From: Oryzias latipes
Taxonomy: Eukaryota > Chordata > Actinopteri > Beloniformes > Adrianichthyidae
DNA length: 64,000 bases
Direction: 5' to 3'
Assembly: GCF_002234675.1 (NCBI RefSeq)
Contig: NC_019864.2
Location: forward strand, 16,323,582-16,387,581
Below are positions 28,972-40,499 of the stretch, in pieces. Both the position numbers and the translations under genes were made by a program. Each line of letters opens with the position of its first letter. The first letter of the stretch is position 1. Under the pieces are notes generated by a model. It saw nothing but the letters and a program-made list of their open reading frames with translations. It searched no databases and was not told the DNA's origin.

Positions 28972-31172
28972 CTGGACAGAGGGGGAGAGGAAAAAAACAA
29001 CAACACGTAAAGGCCTGCAACCCAACAGCACCAGAACTTATACAGCAGCTGGTTAACAATCACTCAAAATGACTTGATTTCATTTGTTACATGGGTGGCA
29101 TCTGAAAACTGGCAAGGCCACAAGAACATGATTATTTTTGTAAAGTTGTGGTAGGGTGAACAGCGTTTTGTGTTTGTCTGACCTTGTCTAAGGAAGGTCT
29201 TCAGGAAGCAAGGCTAGGTGGGAGACCAAGAGCTTCTAGCAGTTTGGGCGTGACAAGCTATTGTGGGATCTCATCTTATAGTTTAGACATTACAGATTCC
29301 TAAAAAAAAACATTAAACACACCTGAAATCAAGTTGGATTTAAAACATTCTACATGCTTTGTAGTGATTTTACACAATGCCTTCATTTTGGCCTTTTGGA
29401 AAGCTTTCACGGAGTCCCCCACATTACCGGTGCATTATCCAGAGGCCTCTGGTGACTGTGTGCTATCCTTCAGACCTTGCTGGCTGCTTTAATTTCTGTG
29501 CGAAGTGTCTGATGGATGCTGCGGGAGGGTCTATTTGTGAGTGACAGCCTATTATCAGAAGGCCTCAGGAGTCTAATAGCCTTAACTCACAGCCTCCAAA
29601 CACCTGCCCTTAATAACAACTCCCTCCACTGGGCAGCTGATGAATATCTAAGCTAACCCCATCTATCTGGGGATCAATCAGGGCTCGACTGGGATCGATA
29701 TCGTTCTTGTTTCTGTAACTACGAAATGCCATAATGGTTTCACTACTTAATTATGCAGTTCATTTTAAACTTCTGTTTCTCCAACTAACTTTGAGCAGAC
29801 AAGTAATTCAAGATTCCTGTCTCATGTCACAACGTAAAAGACTTTAATGCACTTTAGTGTTGGATTCATGCAAACTTTAAATTATCAGTTTTCTAAAATG
29901 AACATATTGGGGTTCGTCAGTTTAAAAATACATAATAAATAAACGCATGTGAAGAGTGAGTAAAGTCAAGCAGGAGGTAAAATGTTTGTTCCTCCACCAC
30001 TTTGTTTGGAACATATGCTTCTGGCTTCACTGGAGACAGGACTAGAGATTATGCTGTTGACATTCCAGTCGTGTAACAGCCATCATCATATTCAACTACT
30101 GTAAAAGGCGAGGTCAAATGCTACACAGTGATTCCTTCTGCACAAGCCATAAAGCACACAATGGTGCAGCAAAAAGTGTAAGGGAACGGTTGTCATTCTC
30201 AACGGAAGAGCAGGCGCACCCCGGGACTTTGCCCATGCAGTTCGCAGAAACAGCAGGACAGGAGGGGAAGAAAAAGAGGTATTTTGCAGTAAATTATTTG
30301 GACTTAAACTGCGTACTCTACCCTTCGATAGGATTCAGCCTTTGCTTGGTGTCCGCATCAAGCCGAGCAATCTGGTCATAAATAAAATAGATGTTCCCCT
30401 GCCTCTTTGATTGCCATTTCCTCTTTCTGTTGCACAGAGGAACAATCGAGAGACTCAAATGAAACTCTGAAAATAATAGGAGAAAGTTAAACTAGATATT
30501 CTCTTTTCTGCAATATAGTTCTATTTAGGTTTTAATTTGAGCAAATAAAAACAAAAAATAACGTTTTTCCCAGAGCATTTTGCAATGTGGATTCAAACAT
30601 TTAAGATACAAAATGAAATTGAAATTAAAGTTGAAAATTCAAATGAATTTGTTAGTCAAGCTCATCACACTGCGCAGTATTTAGGCAGAAAACGTCTGTA
30701 TTAAATGTCCACGAACCCCTTTGTTGTTAGTGATTATCAAATGACCCATTTCGTTGACAAACATAACCTAAATAAGGTGTTGCTCAAGATCTGTTTGTAC
30801 ACAGCATGAAAAAAGAGATATTCCATCTGTTGAAGCTATTAGGCGTAATTTTTACCCTCTTGTGCCTAATGATCCATATGCAAGCTGTGTGAGCGCTTAA
30901 GTGTGTGTACGGCCCCCTTCAGGCAGTGCATGGTTGCAGATCTACATGTCTTTAACCTCTCTCTGAGTAAATGCTAAAAGAGGCCCGGGGGCTTTCTTCA
31001 GGCTGAAACGTTGGGCTGGAAGCTGTGCACCTTACAATATTTAGAGAAACATAGGTTTCTCCGTGGAGGCTCCCATTAACACAGATATGGGGGGGTCCTC
31101 CTTTTTTGTTGTGTGTTTTTGGGTTTTGTCTTGCCAAGCCAGAAGGAATTTTGTAGTGAGTTTTCCTCAAAA

Positions 31173-31175
<3 letters not shown>
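28972..31175. other. IQCH locus intron with possible conserved islands
   Basis: The segment 29390-29700 is non-repetitive and moderately GC-rich, with TTAACTCACAGCCTCC and TAATTATGCAG words. Another segment, 30880-31160, is similar. No IQCH exon was found here although one is expected. Confidence 0.35.

Positions 31176-31219
<44 letters not shown>
31176..31219 (+). repeat. TA microsatellite
   Basis: Uninterrupted (TA)22. Confidence 0.97.
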
Positions 31220-31222
<3 letters not shown>

Positions 31223-31539
31223 AGTTAAAGATTTAAACTAATTTGTCTCTATCCTATGATGATTTATCAAAATAGCAAACATTTCAAGGTATTATTGTTT
31301 TTTTTGCACTGTTTTTTGGTAGAACGTAACATTATTGATTGATACATTTTAAAGTAGGCAAACAATCTTAAGTATACATCTCAATATTTCTCTGCTCTGA
31401 TAAGATAACATTTCATTCATATAAACATTCATGTTCATATCTGGTGTGCACACTGTTGTAAAATCTCTCCCTTCCAAAGTGAATTTGCTGTTTTCAGCTT
31501 CTACACTTTTAAGGGAACAAAAACTAAGCTGTACCAATA

Positions 31540-32120
31540 AATTGTGCATTGAAGAGTACAGGATGTTTCTTTGCTTTGATTAACAGAGCAAGGTGTAGAA
31601 TTAAAGGGCTGTTAAAGTCTTGTGTCCATATGGCCCAAAAGCCCTTGGGCTGTAGGCCTACACTGGGAGCCTCGGCACTCTTCCCTTTCCCCGGGACCCC
31701 AGCTGGTGTAAAAAAAGGAAAAAAATTGCTTTTCCGTGCAGCCTCATCCAGCATTATGGACCTTGGCTGTGGCTCAGACACTCTCTGCCATAATTAACAG
31801 CACCCAAGTCCCAACAATTACAGCCCCACACCATGCTTACACTCCGATTCAAAGAACAAGCTAATAGGAATGAAACAGAGTGAGGCGTGAGAAGCTTGAG
31901 ATGACTGCTGTTCTTTCAAATGGAATTAAAGTAAAATCATTCTGCTCCAAGCCCGCAATCATTAGCCTTTAATTAGTTTACAAAAAGCTTCTAGTTAAAT
32001 GGCAAAATACAGTAATTAACACATGACAGAAAATCAAAGGCCACTTTGTAAGTGTATGAGAAATTAAGGGCCACAGGCTAAGAAGCTGTGTGCAGATCAG
32101 GACTGAAGTAAATGGATGGT
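31540..32120. promoter_or_regulatory. Candidate conserved regulatory island
   Basis: Low-repeat sequence in a decayed-gene intron with CCATAATTAACAGC, AATCATTAGCCTTTAATTAG and ACAGTAATTAACAC. The spacing and composition are those of vertebrate developmental enhancers. This is inference only. Confidence 0.33.
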
Positions 32121-32351
32121 CTACTGCTGATTAAAAATGTTTTATTTGTTCTGAGTAGATCTTAGATTCATCCTGCTATACATTTATAACGTCAGAATAA
32201 AAAGGTAACTAAGACCCAAACAGGCAAACACACTGTTCCATGTAATGCCAGAGCAGCAGATACAAACGGTCGCTTGTGATAATTAGTGATGCACTTTCAT
32301 TTTTAAAAAAAGAAACCAGCTGTTCATTTAGAGGTGGAAATTTTTATTTTT

Positions 32352-32388
32352 GGGGGGGGGGGGGGGGGGGGGGGGGAGAGAGAGAGAG
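32352..32388 (+). repeat. Poly-G run with AG tail
   Basis: Twenty-five consecutive Gs followed by (AG)6; able to form G-quadruplex. The length could be an assembly estimate. Confidence 0.95.
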
Positions 32389-32885
32389 AATCCTATGATG
32401 ACCAAGATTACTGCTGTTGTTATAGGTAAGAATCACTTGTTTTTCTATTTAAGGATAAAATATGTTTTAATGCACAAAGGTTGAATTTTTTGAGACATTT
32501 GAGTTATAGTTTTCAAATATCTCAACTGTGATTGACAGAATGAGACAACATCACTCATTGTCAAATGGCACCTACAATTGTTAACTAAAAAAACGATTGG
32601 TTTTGTAATTTTATATTGTAATTTTTTAATTATGTAACTTTTCCATTGAAACAAGAAACCTGATATAAATGTTAACATAACACCACTGATTTCTCTCAAA
32701 ATTCTCTTTTCTGTAAAAAATAAAATAGGGAGACAGAAAATCCACAATTTAATAATAAATGTAAAAGAAGCATATGGTACAAATTTTGTTACAATTTAAC
32801 CAAAATCTACAAAATGAGCACATAAATTACAGTATTAACCATAAAGTAAAGTGAATTACTTTAATACTTAATGTCTTTTACGTAC

Positions 32886-33056
32886 CTGAATCCATTCAGA
32901 GTTCCACAGATCAGGACTATAGTGATAAAACTGCTGCAGGGCCCAGAAGAAGCGGGTCAGATGGCAAACATCACTGCCGTAATGTGAGTTCATCTTACAA
33001 AGCCAGCTCAGCACAGTGATGTTTTCAACTATAAGCTTTGCTAGAACCTTGTGAAG
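32886..33056 (-). pseudogene. iqch: IQCH remnant exon, LAKLIVEN segment (frame open)
   Basis: A 171-base exon with acceptor TTAATCAG and donor CAG|GTACGT stays open for 57 codons: LHKVLAKLIVENITVLSWLC, then WALQQFYHYSPDLWNSEWIQ at the end. It follows directly on SLSQ of the preceding exon. Compared with the family as I remember it, roughly eight residues (the GGNGTAYCDI region) are missing in frame. Confidence 0.75.
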
Positions 33057-33143
33057 CTGATTAAAGAAAAATGTGTGATATCATAAGTAACACAAGGAAT
33101 CTTTAGTGAAAAAAAAAAAGTGGAAAGTTGTGGAGTGTTGAAC

Positions 33144-33926
33144 CTGGCTCAGAGAAAAGACATCTCCTTGACCAGGTGGTACATCAACTCAACTCAACTC
33201 AACTTTATTTATAAAGCACTTTAAACAGAACAAGGTTCACCAAAGTGCTGAACAACACAAAAATTAATAAAAGCACATGAAAATATAAAGCATACAACAC
33301 ATAAAATAGGTCCGGATTCCAACTCAGTTAAAAGCCAAAGTGAAATGCTAAGTGAGTCTATCTGTCTGAGGTACAGGGGCAATTCGTTCCAGATTTTTGG
33401 TCCGAAGACCGAGAAGGCTCGGTCACCTCTCAGTTTTCTCCTGGTCTTCGAGACGACCAGCTGTGTCTGATTTGTTGACCTAAGGGAGCGGGGAGGAGTG
33501 TACACCTGAATCAGGTCAGACAGATATTTTGGAGCGAGTCCATGGAGACTTTTGAAATCAAATAGGAGAATTTTAAAATCAATGCGTAAGCGAACTGGGA
33601 GCCAATGAAGAGATGCTAAAATGGGAGTGATATGTTCTTGTTTCCGTGTACCAGTTAGAAGACGGGCAGCAGCATTTTGGACTAACTGCAAACTTCAGCT
33701 TCAACTTCAGCAGTAGCAAAGATCATCCTCCCTTCAGATTTGCTGTTGCAGAGCAGTGAACCAGCTGGTTCTAATTGGGACTTTCAACTCATCAGCCATT
33801 GCCAGGTCGTCAAAGTGAGCCACCCCATCCACTATGTACGCCTTCTTCCCCTCCATCGGGCCTCTGACGCGTTTCAAGGTGTGTGGACTGTACTTCAGCA
33901 GCATGGATTAGGCACATGTTACGGTT
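33144..33926 (-). pseudogene. iqch: IQCH remnant exon split by a LINE insertion
   Basis: Minus-strand order: RNMCL, then a one-base frame change, then MLLKYSPHTLKRVRG and AYIVDGVAHFDDLAMADELK ending VPI. About eight bases are then missing, where the family as I remember it has LGxEP. The reading resumes in a new frame with EPAGSLLCNSKSEGRMIFAT ending AEV. At about 33690 an L2-type LINE begins. On its far side (33186-33144) the exon resumes with VDVPPGQGDVFSLSQ and a donor CAG|GTTCAA. The pyrimidine tract before RNMCL is followed by CTG, with no AG where the acceptor should be (about 33927). The two halves across the LINE join to the family pattern SAxVxVPPGxYDIYS. Confidence 0.85.
33187..33690 (-). 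mobile_element. 5'-truncated L2/CR1-type LINE inside an IQCH exon
   Basis: The minus strand encodes the end of a non-LTR reverse transcriptase: QNAAARLLTGTRKQEHITPI, LHWLPVRLRIDFKILLF, LHGLAPKYLSDL, then FGPKIWNELPLYLR. It ends in the typical fish 3' tail with AATAAAGTTGAGTTGAGTTG. Only the last part of the element is present, as usual for 5' truncation. IQCH coding sequence lies on both sides. Confidence 0.9.
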
Positions 33927-35171
33927 CAGAAAAAAGAGAAAGGCCATAAGCAGTCTAAGTCTTTCAAGGGTTGTTTCTTGACCTGATTTATCACTGTGTA
34001 CACACAACAGATCTATTATCGAAATAGCCAACAGGGTTTTGACCTCTCCTGTGCTCCAGCAGGTTGAATTGATAAAGGCTGCCTGTGGGAAGCCTCCCCT
34101 ATCCTTCACATCTTTAATGTGTGCTACCAACGAGTTCCTTGGGAATACAACTAATTACTTCACATCTGTATTTATTTGATCCACACGGAATTATCCCTTC
34201 TGTCAGTGGCAGAATGCGCTGCCAGCCATGGGTTGCAGTTATTCATCTAAACAAAACGTCTAGCACAGTTTCACAACAAAACAGTGGGGAAATCGATAAA
34301 AGAAATGAAGAGGACCGCATCATGTCGTGCATTTAATCTAGCACACAAAGATATAAAAAGAAAGATATAAAGGGCAGCTTTTATCGTATGGGTACGTGCA
34401 TCCCAGAAAAACAACACTTTCCATACATGTCATAGATGAACTGACTAGATAAGTTAAATTATTTTCTAAAAAACCAGTACGAGGACATAAAATAATTTGT
34501 CATTATTGCATATTACAGTATTACTGTGTTTACTTTAAACATCCAAAGCGGTAAAAACTATTAAAAAATATACAGTTCTGTTGTACTCGTAGCCTTAGTA
34601 GTCTCTGCACTCACCTCTGCGTTTACCAATCACATCGGTTGTTTACAACGATGTAGGAATGACACCAACCTGCAATTAAAGTAGAATTCATTGAAAATTG
34701 AACATGAAGGTTTCAAAAAGGCTAATAGGTTTTACATTTCTGGTTCAAAACAAACAAAAGAAGAGTTATAGTGCATAATTGTTATGCCTGGAATAAATCC
34801 TTTGACAGTGTACAGTTTAATGGAGGTTCGCCTGTTTTTTAAATGCACTTTCACATTATTTTTCCCTGTTTTACATTAATTTAATCTTTGTTATTAAAAA
34901 AACAGTTTGATCAAAAATTTTTGATAATAACATTTACCCCTCAGAGTTTTTTGTACAGTTTCTGGTTTATTGTAGGATTTTTGTGTTATATACCGAAAAA
35001 GGATCTGTAGAAATAAAAAGAAGCAGGGGTTGAACTAAAAAGTTGAATATCTTAAAATGTCAATGCCACACCGGCTTGTGGCACCTCTGTAATGTAACAG
35101 ACTTCATCATAAACCTGTTATACTAACACATTACTTCCCATTTGAAAAGGGAAAACTATCAAAATCCTTAC
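33927..35171. other. IQCH locus intron
   Basis: No exon recognised. The minus-strand frame at 33810-34130 is an extension of the broken exon into intron sequence. Confidence 0.45.
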
Positions 35172-35337
35172 AGGGAAATAATCTACAGCCTCCAGTGTGA
35201 GAATGACAAAGCGCGCCTGACCAGTCCTGGCACCGGCTCCATCTGTGTCTCCGTCACACTTCCAGAGGTTGGTGTGACAGTCCAGGGGGTTTCTCCCAAA
35301 TGCTGGGATCATATGTAGAGCACTTCCACATTTTCAG
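35172..35337 (-). pseudogene. iqch: IQCH remnant exon, FVILTLEAV segment, stop and frame change
   Basis: The acceptor AATCACAG and donor CCCT|GTAAGG are good. Joined in phase from the previous exon it reads AENVEVLYI and then TGA (35309-35311), followed by SQHLGE. After a C-rich point (about 35282-35296) the family-like sequence continues in another frame: LDCHTNLWKCDGD and GQARFVILTLEAVDYFP. The family has a variant of NVxVIYISPxxLxE here, so both the stop and the frame change fall inside homologous sequence. Confidence 0.75.
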
Positions 35338-35424
35338 CTGTGATTTAACAGCAAAAACAGGAAAAATCTTCACAAATCTGATGTTTACATTGAAATAGAC
35401 AGACCTGTAAAGAGGAGACCCTAC

Positions 35425-35491
35425 CTTTGACATCACACAGTCTGCCTGTTTGCATGTTTTGGAGGACATCAAACCTTCTGAAGTTCAGATG
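35425..35491 (-). pseudogene. iqch: IQCH remnant exon, RLCDV segment
   Basis: Acceptor CTTACAG and donor AAAG|GTAGGG frame a 67-base open exon encoding HLNFRRFDVLQNMQTGRLCD followed by VK. This resembles the family segment around QQNLQMGRLCDI just before the ATP-grasp-like region. It is undamaged by itself and ends in phase 1, compatible with the next exon. Confidence 0.72.
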
Positions 35492-35762
35492 CTGTAAGTG
35501 TCAGATCATTTTCTTAGATTTTTAAATAAAAGAAAACTGATTCTTAGATCATCCCTAAATCAACATTCAGCTATGTGCAAATGATAATGTAGACATTGTG
35601 CATCTAACAAGAGTTGGGAGTAAGGGAGTTAAATCTAATAATGCTGTACACCAATTCATTTTTTTTCAGCGTAATAACAAGCAGGTGCTTTGACTGTCTT
35701 GTGCTCAAAGCCCCTTTAGCATCATGTCCAGCCACCACTGAACTACATCCTGTGATACCACC

Positions 35763-35814
35763 AGGATTTTAGGCTATGTATGTCTGGATTTCTGCCAGAC
35801 ATACATAGAATCCT
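35763..35814. other. Strong inverted repeat, hairpin
   Basis: A perfect 14-base stem CTATGTATGTCTGG / CCAGACATACATAG encloses a 7-base loop. It is extended by AGGATT / AATCCT after a 5-base bulge. It could be a small MITE remnant or a hairpin RNA. Confidence 0.75.
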
Positions 35815-37818
35815 CAGCTGAATCAAGGTAATTAAATGATTGGATTCATGCTAATTAACAACAATGGGGTTCAACTTTCTAATTATCCTTGCTCACACAG
35901 CACTCTCTGTAGCCACCCCAAGTGCAAATAAAGCATTCCATCTGCTAGTAATTAGGCTTAATAATTTTAGAAAATCGCTCAATGATTTACAACGCACATG
36001 CCTGATCACAGTGTGAATGTGAATGCTGCAGAGAAGTTATAGAGTGAACGGGTCAGTGCTTGTACAACAGAGCAGCCTCTCTTTTTTTTCTTTTGTGGGT
36101 GGCGTTCTTGCTCTGCAATAAAATAGGACCTTTGTGCGATTTGTAAATTTTCACCATAATGTTTTTTCATTTGCTTAATCTGCAAATTAAATGGCAATTG
36201 AGAGTAAATTGCGCAGTTCCTTGGCATGGGGGACTGTCATCATCCGGTGAGTGCTTTCCTGCAGAGAGTGATTTGAATGAAGGAATCTGCACCAGGGCCA
36301 CAGACTGGGGCAGTTGAGTGCTGAGACCGGGGATGGTTGCATCTAGATCAATTTTGTGCGTCTGTGTGTGATAGAGAAAAAGCGTGTGCAGCAGTCAACG
36401 AAAGCTACCTAATGAAGGGATGTGGATAATGGTCCTCTTGGACGACTGAATGTGTTTCCAGTTGGCTGCCAGATGCTGGTGACAAAAAAAAGGAGTGATC
36501 AGAGAGAAAGGAGTGGGTTAGAATACACACATTATAACACACTTGCATGCACAAATCATCACAACGCAGCACAGATAAAAACAAACCAAGCCTATCTCTC
36601 TCTCTAGGCATGCAGAAGCAAACCAAGCATAAAATACCACCATAATTAAATTAAGCTCTTACTTTAGAAACATCTTCTTACAATTAATTCAATCAGCAAG
36701 GTACAAGATGCTCTTGCCAGGGGAGCATTAGCGGGCTTAATTAACAGGGTATGAATGTTTAAAAGATAAGAACATACATTCAGTGCATGTATACATGCAC
36801 TATGATGTTAAACCTAAATGAACACATAGTTAGTAAATTGTATGATGACAGCATTCTAATGGATGTTCAGAAATGAAATACATTGAATTACACATCCAAC
36901 CTAAGTGTATGGAAATCATTATCTATATGTTAGAGACAATAATGTCTGTTTTTTAATTACAACATATCACAGTAAAAACAATATATCAACTGTGTAAATT
37001 ATAGGATAATAAATTAAAGAAAAAAGATTTTAAAAAATGTTCAACTATTTCAGAACAAACATTTATACTGCTGTTTTTTAAATCTAAGTTTTATTTTTAA
37101 TATTTTATTTTTATTTATATTTTTTAAATCAAGTTTTATTTTTATTCATTGAATTTTGTAGAATTAAAGTTCATAAAATTATATTACCTCTAAACAAAAA
37201 ATTGGTTAAATATACTATACAAAACACTATTTCTTTAACTATGATAAATATAATAAATTTATAAATCAAATGTTATTGTATGACATTAAAACAACTAAAA
37301 AGAAAGGAAGCATACAATTATATAGAATTGTTTATTTTTATTTGCATATATTTGATCTTTTTTTTTATTTTCTTCTACTCGAGTCTCTAAAATCAGGGTT
37401 AAATTTTAGACCTGAAACGCTACAGTTTTGATCTAAGCAGTAGATTTTCTTTTATTTTATTTAGTCTGTACGAAAAATGAAACATTTTTTTCTATATTTA
37501 AACATGCTAAAGTGCCTATTGGAATATACTTAAAAAGTAAAAACTTTTTTCACATCGTGAAATGATGAGGAATAAAAATCTTAAAATTTTGAACTTTTTT
37601 CTAAGTAAATGAGACATTGAATTGAATTCCAAGCAATTCTTAACCTGTACCAGTATATGCTTTAGGTTTATTGACCTGCGACCCAATGTAAAATAATAGC
37701 TAATACATTTATATTTACCAAAGTGTGACAGAAACTTAAAGAAAGTATGAAAGGACATTTTTAGATCAGTGAAAAAGAGGGTCAAAGAGTAAGAGTAGAG
37801 TTCAGATTTGAACATCAC
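35815..37818. other. IQCH locus intron with possible conserved islands
   Basis: The segments 35990-36240 and 36660-36770 hold TTAATCTGCAAATTAAATGG and GCGGGCTTAATTAACAGG, enhancer-like words. The rest (36900-37500) is very AT-rich with no signal. Confidence 0.35.
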
Positions 37819-38353
37819 CTGGGCTGTGCTGCAATTATTCTCCAGCTAGCGAAAACAGTTGGCCTGTAGGCCCTTCCTGACACGTTGCATCTGAATGTAC
37901 AATAACCATGACATGGCAATAATCCCAGCTGCCCATTTGCCACCTGCAGTTGCACAGGTGAGCTCTCCTGGCTAAATAGCTCCTCCAGGAGGACTGCATG
38001 TGAACAGCAGCTGCCTCTGTGCCTCCCCCTCGTCTGTAGCGCTGACCTGGGCATGACGTGAGATTTCATGCCTCCTTCTGTTTGTCAAGAGCAGAAAGGA
38101 GAGTGTTTGCTGAAGGGGTCTTTGTCCAGCTGTTAACCCAACAGTGGCAAAGTTCTACTGGCCGTTCTCCGTGCACCTCGGCTGAAGGTACCGCAGAGTC
38201 CCTGAGAAGTAGGGCCTCTAAATCATTAACCACACTGCCCCAGCACAACCTGAAGCTTTCCCTGAAGTGACGGAAATCTGCTGCCTTTGGGTCGACTCGG
38301 CCTTTGAGGATTTTAAAAAGGTGTTTGTTTACAGGAGGATCCACTGGTTTAAT
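37819..38353 (-). pseudogene. iqch: IQCH remnant exon with IQ motif: two stops and one frameshift
   Basis: The acceptor CTCTGCAG precedes 38353 and the donor CAG|GTGATG follows 37819. One frame reads FRHFRESFRLCWGSVVNDLE, then AVPSAEVHGERPVEL, then KQKEA followed by TGA (38066-38068). It continues in the same frame with PGQRYRRGGGTEAAAV and the IQ motif MQSSWRSYLARRAHL. A run of three Gs (37932-37934) where two restore the frame shifts reading; the next frame gives AAGIIAMSWLLYIQMQRVRK. That frame then hits TAG (37846-37848) in FR*LEN, where the family as I remember it suggests glutamine, so CAG to TAG is likely. Homology on both sides of each lesion shows that these are real breaks, not splice boundaries. 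Confidence 0.85.
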
Positions 38354-40499
38354 CTGCAGAGCAAACAGAACCAAATGCATAAAAAAATTGCATTAAAAAT
38401 ATGCAATCAGACAAATATGAATATTTTATGCCTTTTTTTGTCTTTTTGTCCAATTTTCTAGAGTACTAGGGATAGAAGTGTTGATTGATAGGAGTGCAGT
38501 TATTATTCTTGCTGAACAAAATAAGTTGTGAGCATTTCTTTTTCCATTTTGGCTGCCTAACCCACCAAATATTTACTTTTGGAAGGAAATCACAGACAGT
38601 TTTCCCACTATATTACTGGCTCAAGCTGTTTGGTTATCTCTGTGAAGTCTAGCTGCATGTGCCTCTTTTCTCCGATTACAGTATATCAGGCATTTAATAA
38701 AATCAATGACATCAACTCATTGTGTATTTTTTGCAGCATTGTAACTAAACTAATTGTAAAAACTAACCAATTTTATGAACGTGTATGTTTTCTCTTGTGT
38801 CAAGAACTGTAGGTTTTTGCTGGACTGACTAACAAGGACATCTTTGTTTCACAACTGTGAACACATAAAACACTTAAAATGACAAAAAGGGCAACACTTT
38901 GTACTTTACTTCAAAATAAAGGTTATATATTTCATTAAAACATCTAAGCATTGCTGCTAAGTATAACCTGTTGGTAGTATTTTATCCTGAGAGTGACATA
39001 AGTTGTAGAGAGCTGTCAGTTAACCTGGTTTTGATGGGTTGATGGGGTGTGATGTTCCCCTTGGTTACAAAACCTGAAATCTTATTACAGAGTTTTTTTG
39101 TTCAAAAGAGAAAAAAATATGATAAATGATAAATAAACGTGTCACATGTCCTGAACAATAACATTATATGTCAGATGACAAGGACATTTCCTTGTCCATT
39201 TCCTTTTCCTTTTTTTTTTAATTCAACACTTTTTATCTTGGACTCAAATGTTTTTATAATATTGCAAAATATCACTTTGTAACATGGTTAAAACCTTTTA
39301 GCAACCACAAAGCCTAAATATTAATAAGAAATATTTTTAAACCAGGTTTTATCATTGAAAAGTGTTTTAGTTTTAAAGAATACCTAAAATATATTTTAGA
39401 TATGTCATGATAAAAAAAACATTTTGACTTTTCTGACTATAAACTCTAGTTCTTTACCTTTTATTTACTCATAAAACTCCTTCAGACTACTTTCCTGACA
39501 TCTCTTATGTCCTCTCCTTTGTTCTCCTCAGACCACTGAGCGTTCTGACAGAATGCAGGTAGTAGCCAGGTGCTGTTAGATTCTCCCCTTAAAGGCACAC
39601 ATCTGTTTCAGATGGTGCTGGGAAAAGGGCAACCTTTTGTAAAATTGCAAAAATGCAAAAGCTCATTTTTTGGCAAAAGCTGGTAGCAGAAAAGAGCTGG
39701 AGTGAGTTGCAGAAGGCTGCAGCAGGCAGAGAGCCAGTGGTTAGCAGTTGGGGAAGCTACGGCTGTCTTATTGGCATGCTAGACCAGGTAGTCGATTCTG
39801 TCTGGAGACAGCTGTAAACCACTCGCCCATAGCGCAGCAATCAGGCACCTGTTTCCTTAGAAGAATGCTGATGTGCTACAATCTGCTGCTCTCCGCTCTC
39901 TGCAGCCAGCACTTCCATCTCTCCTGTAGCAGAGTGGCAGTCTTGGCCCTCATTTCTCAAGTCAGATACAGATTACAAAAAACATATTGGGGGAAAAAAA
40001 AAGAGTGTAAAGATAAATCTAAAGCTATTGTCAACTTTGCGATGATTAATTTCCTTCCTGTGACAAGTGCTGGATGTCATCTATGAGTCAAGTGACCTTG
40101 AAGTCATTGCGTTTTAGTGCATGGGACTGGAGGTATCTATAAATGTAGACATGTACCATCAGTCTTTACTGTGTCATAATCAGTTTTTTCTGATTAACAC
40201 AGTAAGATTTAAAAAAAAAATAAAAAAACAACAACATCCCTAAAATATTTTCTCATCCAAAACTCATCATTAGATTTTTTTTATGGAGTAAAGTTGCAGT
40301 CAAGGTCAGCAAAAACTTTTAAGCAGATGAATAGAGTTGATCAAATGAGCAAACCCTGTTCTTCGGAGCAAATGGATGTCAAAAGGTTGATCTGGAAAAC
40401 ATTTCCCTGCTCATCTGCGCAGCTTCTTTAGCTGTAACTGCTGATGGGGAATTCAGATTAATTGTGTCCTGATTACTTGAGAGTTCTATTAAAATAAGT
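38354..40499. other. IQCH locus intron, nothing firm
   Basis: No exon that I can defend. A short IQ-like reading at 39849-39955 was examined and dismissed. Confidence 0.4.

Noticed and set aside
33221..33691. 156-codon minus-strand frame as a host gene
   Set aside because: It encodes the end of a LINE reverse transcriptase and is a 5'-truncated insertion.
39849..39955. Minus-strand reading LLQERWKCWLQRAE that fits the IQ motif pattern
   Set aside because: It runs into a stop soon after and lies on the wrong side of the real IQ exon, which was found at 37819-38353 with much longer family similarity.
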